A stretch of 64,000 nt of DNA from Xanthomonas codiaei. GTDB lineage: Bacteria > Pseudomonadota > Gammaproteobacteria > Xanthomonadales > Xanthomonadaceae. Of this stretch, positions 9,794 through 19,797 are shown piece by piece. The notes beneath the pieces were generated by a model, which saw only the letters and a list, made by a program, of their open reading frames with translations, had not been told where the DNA came from and searched no databases. The DNA is taken from positions 62,001 to 126,000 of the forward strand of contig NZ_MDEC01000002.1 in the NCBI RefSeq assembly GCF_002939785.1. The letters are read 5' to 3'. The position numbers and the translations under genes are program-made. Numbering within the stretch: the first letter of the stretch is position 1; the number at the start of each line of letters is the position of its first letter.

Positions 9794-9821
9794 CGGCCGC
9801 GTGCATCGCTGCACACGGCCG
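9794..9821. terminator. Hairpin downstream of purL, possible terminator
   Basis: CGGCCGCGTGCA and TGCACACGGCCG form a 12-bp stem with one mismatch and a 4-nt loop, 53 bp beyond the purL stop. There is no T-tract on the minus strand, so intrinsic termination is uncertain. Confidence 0.4.
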
Positions 9822-9874
9822 CCAGCACAAAAGCGCATGGTGCAGTCAGCGCATGCGGCTCCTGAGCATCCGGC

Positions 9875-12800
9875 TCAACCGCACCAGACGCGCGCGTTGC
9901 GGAACATCCGCAACCAGGGCGACTCCTCGCCCCAGTCCGCCGGATGCCAACTCAGGTTCACCGTGCGCGGGGTGCGCTCGGGATGCGGCATCAGGATGGT
10001 GGCGCGGCCATCGGCGCTGGTCAGGCCGGTGATGCCGTCCGGCGAGCCGTTCGGATTGAGCGGGTAGCGCGAGGCCGCCACGCCATCGCCATCGATGAAG
10101 CGCAGGGCCACCCGTGCGGCCGCCTGGTCCACGGCGGTATCGAATTCGGCGCGGCCTTCGCCGTGCGCCACCGCCACCGGGATCCGCGAACCGGCCATGC
10201 CGCGCAGGAAGATCGACGGCGACTCCACCACCTCCAGCAGCGCGGTGCGTGCCTCGAACTGCTCGCTGCGGTTGCGCAAAAAGCGCGGCCAATGCTCGGC
10301 ACCGGGAATGATGTCCTTGAGCTGGCTGAGCATCTGGCAGCCGTTGCACACGCCCAGCGCGAAGGTGTCGCTGCGCGCAAAGAATGCGGCAAAGGCATCG
10401 CGCAAGGCCGAGCGCTCCAGGATCGAGGTGGCCCAGCCGCGGCCGGCCCCCAGCACGTCGCCGTAGCTGAAACCGCCGCAGGCCGCGAAGCCGGCGAACT
10501 GCGCCAGATCCACGCGCCCGGCGATCAGGTCGCTCATATGCACGTCGAACGCGCGGAACCCGGCGCGCTCGAAGTTGTAGGCCATCTCGATCTGCCCGTT
10601 GACGCCCTGCTCGCGCAGGATCGCCACCTTGGGCCGCGCACCGGTGGCCACGAACGGCGCGGCCACGTCTTCGGACGGATCGAACGCCAGCTTCGGACGC
10701 AGACCGGGCGCCTGGAAATCCCGCGCCAGCGCGCGCTCTTCGTCGGCGCTGTCGGGGTTGTCGCGCAGCTTCTGCATGGCGTGGGTCACCGACCACCAGG
10801 CATCGAACAGCTCTTCCCACCGCCATTCGGCCAGCACCCGGCCCTGCCCGCTGACCCGCACGCGCGGCGTGCCGGTGGGGCGTGCGATGCGCTGCGCGCA
10901 TTCGGTCAGCGCATGCCGCTCGACCAGATCGGCGAACGCAGCGCGATCTTCGCTGGCGATCTGCACCACCGCGCCCAGTTCCTCGTTGAACAGGCTGCGG
11001 AACGCATCCTCGCCCCAGGCATCGAGGGTGATGTCCAGGCCCTGGCGCGAGGCGAACGCCATCTCGCACAGCGCCGCAAACGCGCCGCCATCGCTGCGGT
11101 CGTGATACGCCAGCAGCAGCCCGCTCTGGCGCGCATCGCGGATCAGCTCGAAGAAGCTGCGCAGCCGCTGCGCATCGTCCAGGTCCGGCACGTCACCGCC
11201 GAATGCCGGCAGCGCCGCAGCGTCGGCGTACACCTGCGCCAGCACCGACCCACCCAGACGCTGCTTGCCGCCGCCGAGCCCGATCAACCACAGCTCGCTT
11301 TGCTCATCGTTGCGCAGCAACGGCGTCAGCTGGCTGCGGACATCGCTCACCGGAGCGAACGCGCTGATGATGAGCGAGACTGGTGAAACGCTCTTGTGGG
11401 TGGTGGGATTGGGCATTGGGGATTGGGGATTGGCAAGAGCGGAGGGCTCCGGTGTTTCGCCAATCCCGAATGCCGAATCACCAATCCCGGCCTCAACCCA
11501 CTGCGCCTGCATCGACAGCGAATCCTTGCCCACCGGGATGCTCAGCTCCAGCGCCGGGCACAGTTCCATGCCGACCGCGCGCACCGCGTCGTACAGCAGC
11601 GCGTCCTCGCCGGGGTGACCGGCGGCGGCCATCCAGTTGGCCGACAGCTTGATGCTGTCCAGCGCCTGCACCGGTGCGGCGCACAGGTTGGTGATCGCCT
11701 CGCCGACCGCCATGCGCGCGGAGGCGGCGGCATTCAGCAGCGCCAGCGGGGCGCGCTCGCCGATCGACATCGCCTCGCCTTCGAAGGTCTCGAACCCGGC
11801 CAGGGTGATCGCGCAGTCGGCCAATGGCAGCTGCCACGGCCCGATCATCTGCTCGCGTGCAGTCAGCCCGCCCACGCTGCGGTCGCCGATGGTGACCAGA
11901 AAGCTCTTGGACGCCACGGTGGGATGCGCCAGCACGCGCAGGCCGGCCTGCTGCAGATCCAGCCCGGCGGTCTGCAGCGCCGGCCACTGCGGCGCGGCCG
12001 GATGCACCGCATCGCGATGCATCTTCGGTGCCTTGCCGAACAGGACGTCCATGGGCAGGTCGATCGGGAGCTGGGATTGGGGATTGGGGATTGGGGATTG
12101 GTTGGAAGCAGGAGCGACTCCAGCACCCGAGGAAGCGCCGTTGCGAATCCCGAATCCCGCATCTCCAATCCCGGAGTCGAAGACTCCATACCCCACCACC
12201 AGCCGCTCCTCGGCCGTGGCCACGCCGACGGCGGCGAACGGGCAGCGCTCGCGGGCGCAGATGGCGGCGAATTGCTCCAGGCGCGCCTGCGGTACGCCCA
12301 GCACGTAGCGTTCCTGCGATTCGTTGCACCACAGTTCCAGCGGCGACAGCGAGGGGTCGTCGCTGAGCACGCGGCCCAGGTCGATGATGCCGCCCACGCC
12401 CGAGTCGTGCAGCAGTTCGGGGATGGCGTTGGACAGGCCGCCCGCACCCACGTCGTGGAACCAGCGGATCGGGTTGTCGGTGCCCAGCGCCACGCAGCGG
12501 TCGATGACCTCCTGGCAGCGGCGCTCCATTTCCGGGTTTTCGCGCTGCACGCTGGCAAAATCCAGCGCCTCGGCGCTGTCGCCGGCAGCCACCGAACTGG
12601 CCGCGCCGCCGCCCAGGCCGATCAGCATCGCCGGCCCCCCCAGCACGATCACCGCATCGCCCGGCTGCAGGCGCAGCTTTTCCACCTGGTTGCGATCGAT
12701 CGCGCCCAGGCCGCCGGCCAGCATGATCGGCTTGTCGTAGGCGCGGGTCAGGCCCTGCCCCTCGGCAAGCTCGAAGCTGCGGAAATAGCCGAGCAGGTTC

Positions 12801-13927
12801 GGGCGGCCGAATTCGTTGTTGAACGCGGCACCGCCGAGCGGGCCGTCGAGCATGATGTCCAGCGCCGGCGCCATGCGCGGGTTCAGCGCGCGCGGCGCTT
12901 CCCACGGCTGTGGCAGGGTGGGGATGCGCAGGTGCGAGACCGAAAACCCGGTCAGGCCGGCCTTGGGCTTGCCGCCGCGGCCGGTGGCGCCCTCGTCGCG
13001 GATCTCCCCGCCCGCACCGGTGGCCGCGCCGGGGAACGGCGCGATCGCGGTCGGGTGGTTGTGCGTTTCCACCTTGATCGCAAATGCCGACGGCAACACC
13101 GCTTCGCTGCGGTACTCGCCGCTGGCCGGGTCCGGGCGGTAGCGCGCAGCCGGCACGCCTTCCACCACCGCCGCGTTGTCGCTGTAGGCCGACAAGGTGT
13201 GCTGCGGGGTCTGCTGGTGGGTGTGCTTGATCATCCGGAACAGCGAGCGTTCCTGCGGCTTGCCGTCGATGGTCCAGCTGGCATTGAAGATCTTGTGCCG
13301 GCAATGCTCGGAATTGGCCTGGGCAAACATCATCAGCTCGACATCGGCCGGATCGCGGCCCAGGGCGGCGAAGCGTTCGCGCAGGTAGTCGATCTCGTCC
13401 TGCGCCAGCGCCAGGCCCAGCTCGCGGTTGGCCTGCTCCAGCCCGTCCAGCGGCACGCGCTGCAGCTGGCCCGGGTCGGGCACGTTGAACAGCGCCTCGG
13501 CCGCGGCGGCCGAGCCCAGCAGCGACTGCGTCATCGGGTCGTGCAGCAGCCTGGCCACCGCGGCCTGCGCGGCGGCATCGGCCGGCCAGCCGACCAGATC
13601 GATACGGGTGCCCCGCTCCACGCGCTGGATCGGCTGCCCGGCCCCACGCACCAGCTCGGTGGCCTTGCTCGACCACGGCGACAGCGTGCCCAGGCGCGGC
13701 ACCACATAGCGCGAAGAGGCGTCCTGGTCGCGCGGCGCCGGCTCTGCGCCGGCCTGCAGGATCCGCTGCAAGGTCACCTGATCGGGCGCTTGCCCGGCCT
13801 CGGCGCGGACGAAGTAGACGTGCCAGGCGCCGGTGATGCGCAGCGCGGGAACGAGGGTTTGCAGGCGGGTTTCGAGCCGAGCGCGGCGGAACGGCGAAAG
13901 GGCGGAAGCGCCCTCGAGGACCATCAT
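9875..13927 (-). CDS. purL: Phosphoribosylformylglycinamidine synthase (single-chain PurL)
   Basis: ATP- and glutamine-dependent conversion of FGAR to FGAM in purine synthesis, in the cytosol. At 1350 residues it is the large proteobacterial form. An N-terminal PurS-like region comes first, then two AIRS-type halves (e.g. [30 protein letters not shown]), then a C-terminal class I glutamine amidotransferase with its nucleophile at Cys1194 ([10 protein letters not shown]). The reading frame carries two in-frame insertions of about 30-36 residues (near 584-620 and 812-842), rich in N-P-Q-S-I-G, encoded by repeats otherwise found between genes. Without them the length falls near that of the E. 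coli enzyme (about 1295). Two consecutive ATGs open the frame; the longer is given. It appears monocistronic. Confidence 0.97.
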   Translation of the reverse strand: MMVLEGASALSPFRRARLETRLQTLVPALRITGAWHVYFVRAEAGQAPDQVTLQRILQAGAEPAPRDQDASSRYVVPRLGTLSPWSSKATELVRGAGQPIQRVERGTRIDLVGWPADAAAQAAVARLLHDPMTQSLLGSAAAAEALFNVPDPGQLQRVPLDGLEQANRELGLALAQDEIDYLRERFAALGRDPADVELMMFAQANSEHCRHKIFNASWTIDGKPQERSLFRMIKHTHQQTPQHTLSAYSDNAAVVEGVPAARYRPDPASGEYRSEAVLPSAFAIKVETHNHPTAIAPFPGAATGAGGEIRDEGATGRGGKPKAGLTGFSVSHLRIPTLPQPWEAPRALNPRMAPALDIMLDGPLGGAAFNNEFGRPNLLGYFRSFELAEGQGLTRAYDKPIMLAGGLGAIDRNQVEKLRLQPGDAVIVLGGPAMLIGLGGGAASSVAAGDSAEALDFASVQRENPEMERRCQEVIDRCVALGTDNPIRWFHDVGAGGLSNAIPELLHDSGVGGIIDLGRVLSDDPSLSPLELWCNESQERYVLGVPQARLEQFAAICARERCPFAAVGVATAEERLVVGYGVFDSGIGDAGFGIRNGASSGAGVAPASNQSPIPNPQSQLPIDLPMDVLFGKAPKMHRDAVHPAAPQWPALQTAGLDLQQAGLRVLAHPTVASKSFLVTIGDRSVGGLTAREQMIGPWQLPLADCAITLAGFETFEGEAMSIGERAPLALLNAAASARMAVGEAITNLCAAPVQALDSIKLSANWMAAAGHPGEDALLYDAVRAVGMELCPALELSIPVGKDSLSMQAQWVEAGIGDSAFGIGETPEPSALANPQSPMPNPTTHKSVSPVSLIISAFAPVSDVRSQLTPLLRNDEQSELWLIGLGGGKQRLGGSVLAQVYADAAALPAFGGDVPDLDDAQRLRSFFELIRDARQSGLLLAYHDRSDGGAFAALCEMAFASRQGLDITLDAWGEDAFRSLFNEELGAVVQIASEDRAAFADLVERHALTECAQRIARPTGTPRVRVSGQGRVLAEWRWEELFDAWWSVTHAMQKLRDNPDSADEERALARDFQAPGLRPKLAFDPSEDVAAPFVATGARPKVAILREQGVNGQIEMAYNFERAGFRAFDVHMSDLIAGRVDLAQFAGFAACGGFSYGDVLGAGRGWATSILERSALRDAFAAFFARSDTFALGVCNGCQMLSQLKDIIPGAEHWPRFLRNRSEQFEARTALLEVVESPSIFLRGMAGSRIPVAVAHGEGRAEFDTAVDQAAARVALRFIDGDGVAASRYPLNPNGSPDGITGLTSADGRATILMPHPERTPRTVNLSWHPADWGEESPWLRMFRNARVWCG
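11401..11494. repeat. GGGATT-type hairpin repeat inside purL (copy A)
   Basis: The left arm has GGGCATT-GGGGATT-GGGGATT units. The right arm has CCAATCCCGAATGCCG and CCAATCCCGG. The two arms are complementary, so the element can fold into a hairpin. It is read through in frame as part of purL. The same units occur in the pepA-holC and holC-valS spacers. Confidence 0.8.
12068..12177. repeat. GGGATT-type hairpin repeat inside purL (copy B) with four tandem heptamers
   Basis: Four perfect tandem copies of GGGATTG occupy 12073-12100. An opposing arm, CGAATCCCGAATCCCGCA...CCAATCCCGG, lies at about 12142-12176. In the purL frame the left arm encodes [10 protein letters not shown]. The heptamer period is not a multiple of three, so slippage by one unit would frameshift purL. 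Confidence 0.82.
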
Positions 13928-14352
13928 GTCCGGGGAACCGTGTCAGAAACGGGGCTGCAGATTGTAACGGAGCCGATGGGTCGGCGTCGGTCGCGCGTGC
14001 GGCCGCAGGCAATCGGCCAGCGAATCAGGCCGAAGGCCACCAGCCCACGTTCGTTCGACGCGGCCACCATGACGGGCGGACGAGCGAAGCGAGCTGGCGA
14101 CTGGCTGTCTGGCTGTCTGGCTGACGCGTTGGCGACCAGCCATCGGGCTAACGCGCTGGTTGGCAGCGCCCTGTTCTGCCCACCTGTCTTCGTCCACTCC
14201 GCCATCGTGGCCCTGCAACCGGCGCAGTCGCGCGATCTGGCAGTGGCGACATCTGCGCGCGGACGCAGCCGATCCACACCACCGCCTGCGCAAGCCGGCT
14301 GTCCGACACCACCCGGCCGCTCGATCAAGCCAGCCATTCCATCCCGAAACGC
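13928..14352. other. Spacer upstream of purL, no gene seen
   Basis: No ORF with a credible product is found. It contains a short tandem motif (CTGGCTGT repeated, about 14101-14121) and presumably the purL promoter, which I could not place. Just before the purL ATG there is no strong Shine-Dalgarno. Confidence 0.35.
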
Positions 14353-14382
14353 AAAAGGCCGGAATGCAGACGCATCCCGGCC
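14353..14382 (-). terminator. Rho-independent terminator of dsbC
   Basis: On the minus strand GGCCGGGATGC and GCATTCCGGCC form an 11-bp stem with a 4-nt loop, followed by TTTTGCGTTT. It lies about 70 bp past the dsbC stop and isolates the xerD-dsbC unit from purL. Confidence 0.8.
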
Positions 14383-14449
14383 CTCCAGCGAGCGCCCAGC
14401 CATCGAGTGCCAGCGCCAACGCGGCATCACACGACCGCGTCGCAATGGA

Positions 14450-15253
14450 TCAGCGGCTGCCGCCCGCCGTGGTGACGGCGCGCTTTTCCAGTGCTTCGCG
14501 CAGCTGCGCCGGCGGCAGGTAGCCGCCGAGCTGGGTACCGTCGGGCGCAAAGATCGCCGGAGTGCCGTTGACGCCCAGGCGTTGACCCAGCGTGTATTCC
14601 ATCGACACCGGGTTCTTGCAGTCCTTGGAAGCCACCGGCTGGCCCGACTTGGCCGCCGTCAATGCCTGCTTGCGGTCGGCCGCGCACCACACCGCAATCA
14701 TTTCCTTGTGGTCCTGGCTGCCCAGGCCCATGCGCGGGAAAGCCAGGTATTCGACCGCAATCCCCTGCTTGTTGAGCTCGCCGATCTCGCTGTGCAGCTT
14801 GCGGCAGTAGCCGCATTCCACATCGGTGAAGACGGTCACGGTGTACTTCGGGTGGGCCGGCGCGAACACGATGCGATCGGCCTTGGGCACCGTCTCCAGC
14901 TGCTTGCGGCGGTAGGCCAGCAGGCCCGGGCTGGCCGCGAACTGCTTGTTCTGGATGTCGAACGGCTGCGCCTGGATCAGATAGCGGCCGTCGTCGCTGA
15001 CGTACAGCACCTGCCCGCCGACCACCACTTCGCGGAACCCGGGAAACGGCGCGGCACCGATGTAGTCGGGCTTGAAGTCCGGGTCCAGCGCCTTGAGCGC
15101 ACTGCCCACGCGCTGGTCGACATTTCCCGACGCGGCGGCGGCAGGAGCGGCAGCGGGCTTGGCTCCGGCAGTGCTTGCCGCAGGCTGCGAGGACTGCGCG
15201 CAGGCAGTGAGGCTGAGTGCGCCCAGCAGCGCGGCGATAGCAAGACGATACAT
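14450..15253 (-). CDS. dsbC: DsbC-type thiol:disulfide isomerase, predicted lipoprotein
   Basis: Periplasmic protein-disulfide isomerase of 267 residues. Residues 1-18 (MYRLAIAALLGALSLTAC) form a lipoprotein signal with an LTAC lipobox, so the mature protein is probably membrane-anchored through Cys18. An Ala/Pro-rich spacer follows, then a DsbC/G-like dimerisation region (about 48-125). The thioredoxin fold has its active site at Cys147-Gly-Tyr-Cys150 and a cis-Pro loop at NGTPAIF. It lies downstream of xerD on the same strand, the order seen in the enterobacterial xerD-dsbC-recJ cluster. DsbC reshuffles incorrect disulfides in secreted enzymes, which fits a plant pathogen with two type II systems. 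Confidence 0.92.
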   Translation of the reverse strand: MYRLAIAALLGALSLTACAQSSQPAASTAGAKPAAAPAAAASGNVDQRVGSALKALDPDFKPDYIGAAPFPGFREVVVGGQVLYVSDDGRYLIQAQPFDIQNKQFAASPGLLAYRRKQLETVPKADRIVFAPAHPKYTVTVFTDVECGYCRKLHSEIGELNKQGIAVEYLAFPRMGLGSQDHKEMIAVWCAADRKQALTAAKSGQPVASKDCKNPVSMEYTLGQRLGVNGTPAIFAPDGTQLGGYLPPAQLREALEKRAVTTAGGSR

Positions 15254-15486
15254 TCACGCATCCAGTGGAATGGGGTCGCACGATTCTCGCACAGGGCGGA
15301 TGAAGCCTGGCAGCGGCCGCGACGGTTTGTTCGCGCGCGCGCCGGCAAGTGGCGATTCCCAGGACTTCAGCGCATCGCAATGCACATTGCACCGCCATTC
15401 GTGCGCCGGTAACGACGGGGTGGCGCCCACCGCACCGTCATTGCCCGGGCTGCACCGGAACCTGATGCCTGCCGCTCCGGCCTGTC

Positions 15487-16458
15487 CTAGCCGCGCGGAT
15501 GGTGCCGGGCATGCAGCGTCTGCAGGTGCTGACGCGCCACCAGCGTGTAGATCTGGGTGGTCGAGAGCGAGCTGTGGCCTAGCAGCATCTGCAGCGCGCG
15601 CAGGTCGGCGCCATGGTTGAGCAGATGGGTGGCGAAGCTGTGCCGAAGGCCATGCGGGCTGACCGTGGCCGGGTCGATGCCGGCCAGCGCCGCGTAGCGC
15701 TTGACCAGTGTCCAGAACTGCTGGCGGCTGAGCGGCTGGCGCGCGGCATCGATGAACAGCGGCACCTGCCCGTCTGCGGCGGGCACTGCCTTGCCGTCGG
15801 CCAGCAACGGGCGCGCCTCGCGCAGATAGCGCTCCAGCCAGTGCAGGGACTCCTCGCCCAGCGGCACCAGGCGTTCCTTGCTGCCCTTGCCGGTGACGCG
15901 CAGGACGCCCTGGCGCAGATTGACCCCCACCGCCGGCAACTCGACCAGCTCGCTGACGCGCAGCCCGGCCGCATACATCAATTCCAGCATGGCGCGGTCG
16001 CGCAGGCCCAACGGCGTCTGCACATCCGGCGCCGCCAGCAAGGCATCGACCTGGGTTTCGGTCAGCGCCTTGGGCAGGGAACGCGGCAGGCGTGGCGGGT
16101 CCAGCAAGGCGGTGGGATCGTCGCTGCGCACGCCATCGCGCAGCAGCAGCCCATAGAAGGCACGCAGGGTGGACAACAGCCGGGCATTGCTACGCGGGCT
16201 ATAGCGCGCCTCGGTGCGCCAGCGCAGGTAGTCGAACAAGGCCGGACGCTGCATTCCCGACAGGCCGCCACCGGCACCGTCGCACCAGCGCGCCAGCCCT
16301 TCCAGGTCGCGTCGGTAGCTGTCCAGCGTGTGTCGCGCCACGCCGTTTTCGGCCCAGAACCGGTCGGCAAAGCGTTCGATCGCCGCCGCATCGGCCGCCT
16401 GCAAGGGCGGCAGCTGCTGGGCGAGTTGGCGACGTTCGGCGGGGCTGCTGGCAGACAT
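15487..16458 (-). CDS. xerD: Site-specific tyrosine recombinase XerD
   Basis: Resolves chromosome dimers at dif together with XerC. The 323-residue form starts at [10 protein letters not shown]; an in-frame extension of ten codons exists upstream. The N-terminal SAM-like DNA-binding domain spans about residues 25-115, and the catalytic domain follows. The tyrosine-recombinase residues are visible: Arg167 (GLRVSE), Lys191 (GKGSKER), His269 and Arg272 ([14 protein letters not shown]), His295 ([13 protein letters not shown]) and nucleophile Tyr304. The gene has the length and motifs of a housekeeping XerD rather than a mobile integrase. dsbC lies 233 bp downstream. Confidence 0.95.
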   Translation of the reverse strand: MSASSPAERRQLAQQLPPLQAADAAAIERFADRFWAENGVARHTLDSYRRDLEGLARWCDGAGGGLSGMQRPALFDYLRWRTEARYSPRSNARLLSTLRAFYGLLLRDGVRSDDPTALLDPPRLPRSLPKALTETQVDALLAAPDVQTPLGLRDRAMLELMYAAGLRVSELVELPAVGVNLRQGVLRVTGKGSKERLVPLGEESLHWLERYLREARPLLADGKAVPAADGQVPLFIDAARQPLSRQQFWTLVKRYAALAGIDPATVSPHGLRHSFATHLLNHGADLRALQMLLGHSSLSTTQIYTLVARQHLQTLHARHHPRG

Positions 16459-16633
16459 CGCCACAGCATAGAACGTGACCGACGGCATGCGCGAGACGGG
16501 GACTGCCTGCGACGACGCGCACCCAGCGCTTGCCCGGCTGGTTGGTCACCGCACAGGCACGCCACACCGACGCCTGCCACGCACTGCCGCAGCGCGGCGT
16601 TGCCGTTGCACTGGCGCCGGCTATGCTCTCGGC

Positions 16634-17101
16634 ATGACGGCGATTCCTGCACCCCGCACTGCGCGCCCGCCTGCCCTGCTGGGCTGGCGGATCCTCGCCC
16701 TGTGTTACGACGTCTGGCCGGCGCTGGCGCTCTGGATGCTGGTGTCCACCGGCTTCACGCTGGGCTTCACCCTGGCCGGACACCCCGCCCGCCAGAACAT
16801 CGCTCCCTTCAGCGCCTGGCAGTGGCTGCTGTGGCTGTGCTGCTGGATCGTGGCGGGCGTGTATGCCACGGTCAGCTGGCGCCGCGGCGGCCAGACCCTA
16901 GGCATGCGTCCGTGGCGGCTGCGATTGCGCGAGCCGCGCCCCAGCTGGCGCCAGGCCTGGACGCGTTATGCGGTGGGCACGCTGTCGCTGGTCCTGGCCG
17001 GCGCCGGATTCTGGTGGGCCTGGGTGGACCGCGACCGGCTCACCTGGCATGACCGCGCGAGCGGGACCGGCCTGCAGCGCATTCCCAAGCCCGCTCGGTG
17101 A
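16634..17101 (+). CDS. RDD family membrane protein
   Basis: Small inner-membrane protein of 155 residues with an RDD domain. An R-D-type motif sits at the start of TM1 (WRILALCYDVWPALALWML), a second hydrophobic segment follows (WQWLLWLCCWIVAGVYATV), and then the conserved GGQTLGMRPWRLRL region typical of the family. A third segment (GTLSLVLAGAGFWWAWV) and WHDRASGT close the protein. I took the ATG at 16634; the frame extends upstream across the xerD promoter region without coding character. It is divergent from xerD. The substrate is unknown; some RDD proteins are proposed cation transporters. Confidence 0.85.
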   Translation: MTAIPAPRTARPPALLGWRILALCYDVWPALALWMLVSTGFTLGFTLAGHPARQNIAPFSAWQWLLWLCCWIVAGVYATVSWRRGGQTLGMRPWRLRLREPRPSWRQAWTRYAVGTLSLVLAGAGFWWAWVDRDRLTWHDRASGTGLQRIPKPAR

Positions 17102-17199
17102 ACAGATGGCAGTTCGGCTGCGGACCGAGCCCGACTGAGAATGAGTCGATGGCGACGTCGTCGAGCAGGCACGCTCCAGATCCGCCCGGACAGTGTCGT

Positions 17200-17508
17200 C
17201 TACCGTGAAAACGGCGACGGGCGCTCAATCCATGCCTGTATCAGACTGCCCAGCAGATACAACACGACCAGAAACGGCGGCACCAATACGAGGTAACTCG
17301 CCAGCCAGGACAGGCCAGATGCCCAGGAGCCGACGCCGACCGCATCCAGCACCGCGAGTTGTGGGGTAAGCGGCAATTGCAGCATCACAAATCGCCCCTT
17401 ATCGTCCCCACCCGCCTCCTGAGCGATCCACAGGCAGAGCACCGTCGGCATCGCGTACAGCACGCACAATGCGATGCCGAACACGCTGGGACGCCACCGG
17501 TGGATCAA
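17200..17508 (-). CDS. Small hypothetical membrane protein overlapping the end of lptG
   Basis: Predicted 102-residue protein of unknown function. It has hydrophobic segments at about residues 8-28 (VFGIALCVLYAMPTVLCLWI) and 65-90 (LSWLASYLVLVPPFLVVLYLLGSLI). The ATG overlaps the lptG stop codon (ATGA at 17505-17508), indicating translational coupling to the lptFG operon. No family was recognised. The overlap, membrane character and compact spacing are the only support for it being a real gene. Confidence 0.6.
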   Translation of the reverse strand: MIHRWRPSVFGIALCVLYAMPTVLCLWIAQEAGGDDKGRFVMLQLPLTPQLAVLDAVGVGSWASGLSWLASYLVLVPPFLVVLYLLGSLIQAWIERPSPFSR

Positions 17509-18611
17509 CTACTGCGTCGCCGGAACAACCACGCCGACACGCCCAGCATCACCATCGGCGGCAGCGCGTAGGCGATGCGGTAGTCCAGCTTGAGCGCGCC
17601 AGCCATGCGGCCGAAGAACAGCTGCAGCAGCCAGAAGCCCAGCGCGAACAGGATGCCCAGGAACAAGCGCTTGCCCAGGCCGCCACTGCGCAGCGAACCG
17701 AACGAGAACGGAATGGCCGCCATGCACAGCGCCAGTACGTTGAGCGGGTAGAACCAGCGGCTCCAGTACTGGTCTTCGTAGTCGCGCGCGTCCAGGCCGT
17801 TGCGGCGGCGGTACTCGATGCTCTGTTCCAGTTCGTGTGCGGAGAGATTGCGCGGCTTGGCCAAGCCGGCCGCCAACGCAGCCGGACTCAGCTGCGATTG
17901 CCATGCCAGTTCGGGAAAGGTCTCGCGCTGCACCGAGCGTTCCTGGAAGGTGTCGCGGCGTACCTGGCGCAGCGTCCAGCGGCCATCGCGGTGCTCGGCC
18001 ACCGACGCATAGGTCAGCTGCTGCATGCGGCCGTTGGCATCCAGGTGATACAGGCGCACGTCGTGCAGATCCAACGCAGTGCCGCCGCTGTCGAGCAATT
18101 TTTCCTCGCCACTGAGCGCATTGAGGAAGGTGTCGCCTTCGCGCGCCCACAGGCCGGAATAACGCGACGAGGCCATATTGCTGTTGTAGCGGGCGCTGGC
18201 CTTGAGCGTGTCGGCCTGGTTCTGCGCCCACGGCCCCACGGTCTCGCCGCTGATCACCATGCTGGCGGTCAGCAAGGCCATCGCAGCGACCACCGAGGCG
18301 GACATGCGCTTGCGCGACACACCCAACGCGCGCAGCGCGGTCAATTCGGATGTGGCCGCCAGCTGCCCCAGACCCATCAGCGCACCGATCACTGCGGCGG
18401 TGGGAAACAGGGTATAGGCGCGACGCGGCACCGTGTAGGCCACATAGGCCACCGCATGCCCGAAGCTGTAGCTGCCCTGGCCGATGTTCTTGGCCTCGCT
18501 GGCAAACGCATTGACCAGGTCCAGCCCCAGCAGCACCGCCCAGGTCAGCAGTACGGTGAACAACACCGCACGGCCGACGTACCAATCGTGTACCCGTGGC
18601 GTCAGCCTCAT
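17505..18611 (-). CDS. lptG: LPS export ABC transporter permease LptG
   Basis: Inner-membrane permease of the LptB2FG complex that extracts lipopolysaccharide for transport to the outer membrane. The 368-residue form starts at MRLTPRVHDWYVGR, whose ATG overlaps the lptF stop by four bases. Hydrophobic segments lie near the N-terminus (VLFTVLLTWAVLLGLDLV) and in a C-terminal trio (WFYPLNVLALCMAAIPFSF, LFLGILFALGFWLLQLFF, PPMVMLGVSAWLF). They flank a periplasmic beta-jellyroll region (about residues 130-265). The LRALGVSRKRM segment is the typical coupling region. Confidence 0.95.
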   Translation of the reverse strand: MRLTPRVHDWYVGRAVLFTVLLTWAVLLGLDLVNAFASEAKNIGQGSYSFGHAVAYVAYTVPRRAYTLFPTAAVIGALMGLGQLAATSELTALRALGVSRKRMSASVVAAMALLTASMVISGETVGPWAQNQADTLKASARYNSNMASSRYSGLWAREGDTFLNALSGEEKLLDSGGTALDLHDVRLYHLDANGRMQQLTYASVAEHRDGRWTLRQVRRDTFQERSVQRETFPELAWQSQLSPAALAAGLAKPRNLSAHELEQSIEYRRRNGLDARDYEDQYWSRWFYPLNVLALCMAAIPFSFGSLRSGGLGKRLFLGILFALGFWLLQLFFGRMAGALKLDYRIAYALPPMVMLGVSAWLFRRRSS

Positions 18612-19690
18612 GCGCGCGCCCTCGGCCGGCGCACGCGTCCATCGCGCGCATAGGCCCAGATCGCCACCGCCAGCAACAGCAGCGTCAGCCACCACAGCCC
18701 CAGCGCGGCCGGGGTCTTGCCGTTGGCGATCCACTGGGTGCCGACGATCATCAGGTTGGTGCCGACCATGTAGGCCAGGAAGGCCAGCATGATCCGGCCG
18801 TAGCGCTGCTGCCGCGGCGCGCTGCGCGACAGTGGCAGGGTCAGCAAGGCGAACGCCAGCGCCAACAGCGGCGGCGCCAGCCGCTCATGCAATTGCGCGC
18901 GGGCAGCCGGGCGTTCGTCCGACAGCAGCTGCGTGGTCCACATCACTTCCGGGTCGTTGGCATCATGCACGCGGGTACGGTCGGGCAGGGCCACGTCGTT
19001 GCTGGCGAACTTCATCAGGCGGTAGTCCAGGGTGTCGCCGGCCGCCGGGCCCTCGATGCGGTAGCCATCCTCCAGGCGCAGGTAGCGGTCGGTCTTGCCT
19101 TCGAAGAACATCGCGCCGCGCTCGGCAGTGACCACATCGATGCGGTCGTCCTTCTGCCGCTGCAGGAACACCTTGCCCAGGTTCTTGCCGTCGGCGGAAA
19201 TGGTGGTCAGGTAGACCACGCCACCGCCGGAGAGCGGAGTGAACTTGCCCGACTCCAGGCCGGCCATCAGCACGCTGCGATTGGCGTCTTCCAGCATGGT
19301 TTCGGCGGTGCGGCTGGCCCAGGGACCCAGCCACAGCGAGCACAGCCCGATGACCACCACCACCGGCACCACCAGCATCAGCATGGGCCGCAGCAGGCGT
19401 TTGGGGCCCACACCAATGGCGGTGATGACGGCCATTTCTGAATCGCGGTACAGCCTTGCCAGCGCCAAGAGCAGGCCCAGCATCAGCGCCAGCGGCAGGA
19501 TGATGGGCAGATAGGCGACGAATTGCAGCCCCACCTGCGACAGCAGCAGGCGCGCCGGGATGCGGCCATCGGCGATATTGCCGAGGATATCCACCAGCAC
19601 ACCGCCGACGCTGACGACCAGCAGCACGATCAGGGTGGCCAGGAAGCTCTGGGTGAAATCGCTGAGCAGGTATCGATCGAGCTTCGGCAT
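18608..19690 (-). CDS. lptF: LPS export ABC transporter permease LptF
   Basis: Partner permease of LptG in LPS export, 360 residues. It starts MPKLDRYLLSDFTQSF, the conserved opening of the YjgP/YjgQ family. TM segments follow (LATLIVLLVVSVGGVLVDIL; FVAYLPIILPLALMLGLLLAL), with the coupling segment ITAIGVGPKRLLRP. A periplasmic domain (about 125-270) and three C-terminal TM segments complete it. It is first in the lptF-lptG-orf102 operon and divergent from pepA across 107 bp, the same arrangement as in Escherichia coli. Confidence 0.95.
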   Translation of the reverse strand: MPKLDRYLLSDFTQSFLATLIVLLVVSVGGVLVDILGNIADGRIPARLLLSQVGLQFVAYLPIILPLALMLGLLLALARLYRDSEMAVITAIGVGPKRLLRPMLMLVVPVVVVIGLCSLWLGPWASRTAETMLEDANRSVLMAGLESGKFTPLSGGGVVYLTTISADGKNLGKVFLQRQKDDRIDVVTAERGAMFFEGKTDRYLRLEDGYRIEGPAAGDTLDYRLMKFASNDVALPDRTRVHDANDPEVMWTTQLLSDERPAARAQLHERLAPPLLALAFALLTLPLSRSAPRQQRYGRIMLAFLAYMVGTNLMIVGTQWIANGKTPAALGLWWLTLLLLAVAIWAYARDGRVRRPRARA

Positions 19691-19797
19691 GGGGTGGGCT
19701 TGTTTTAAACTCTCGGATTCGTTCGCGGCGCCGCCAGCCTAACCAGGCCGGCGTAAACGGCCCGCGATTGTACGGATTTGCCTACGGAATCTGATCA

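Noticed and set aside
9380-9838. 152-codon minus-strand ORF in the adhesin-purL spacer
   Set aside because: Cys/Arg-rich composition, no Shine-Dalgarno, no recognisable domain, and it overlaps the hairpin after purL.
13943-14419. 158-codon minus-strand ORF between dsbC and purL
   Set aside because: It crosses the dsbC terminator, has low-complexity composition and no recognisable product.
11396-15412. A 1338-codon open frame on the plus strand opposite purL and dsbC
   Set aside because: It is antisense to two clear genes. Its translation is Gln/Arg/His/Ala-rich with no family features, the usual artefact of high-GC third positions.
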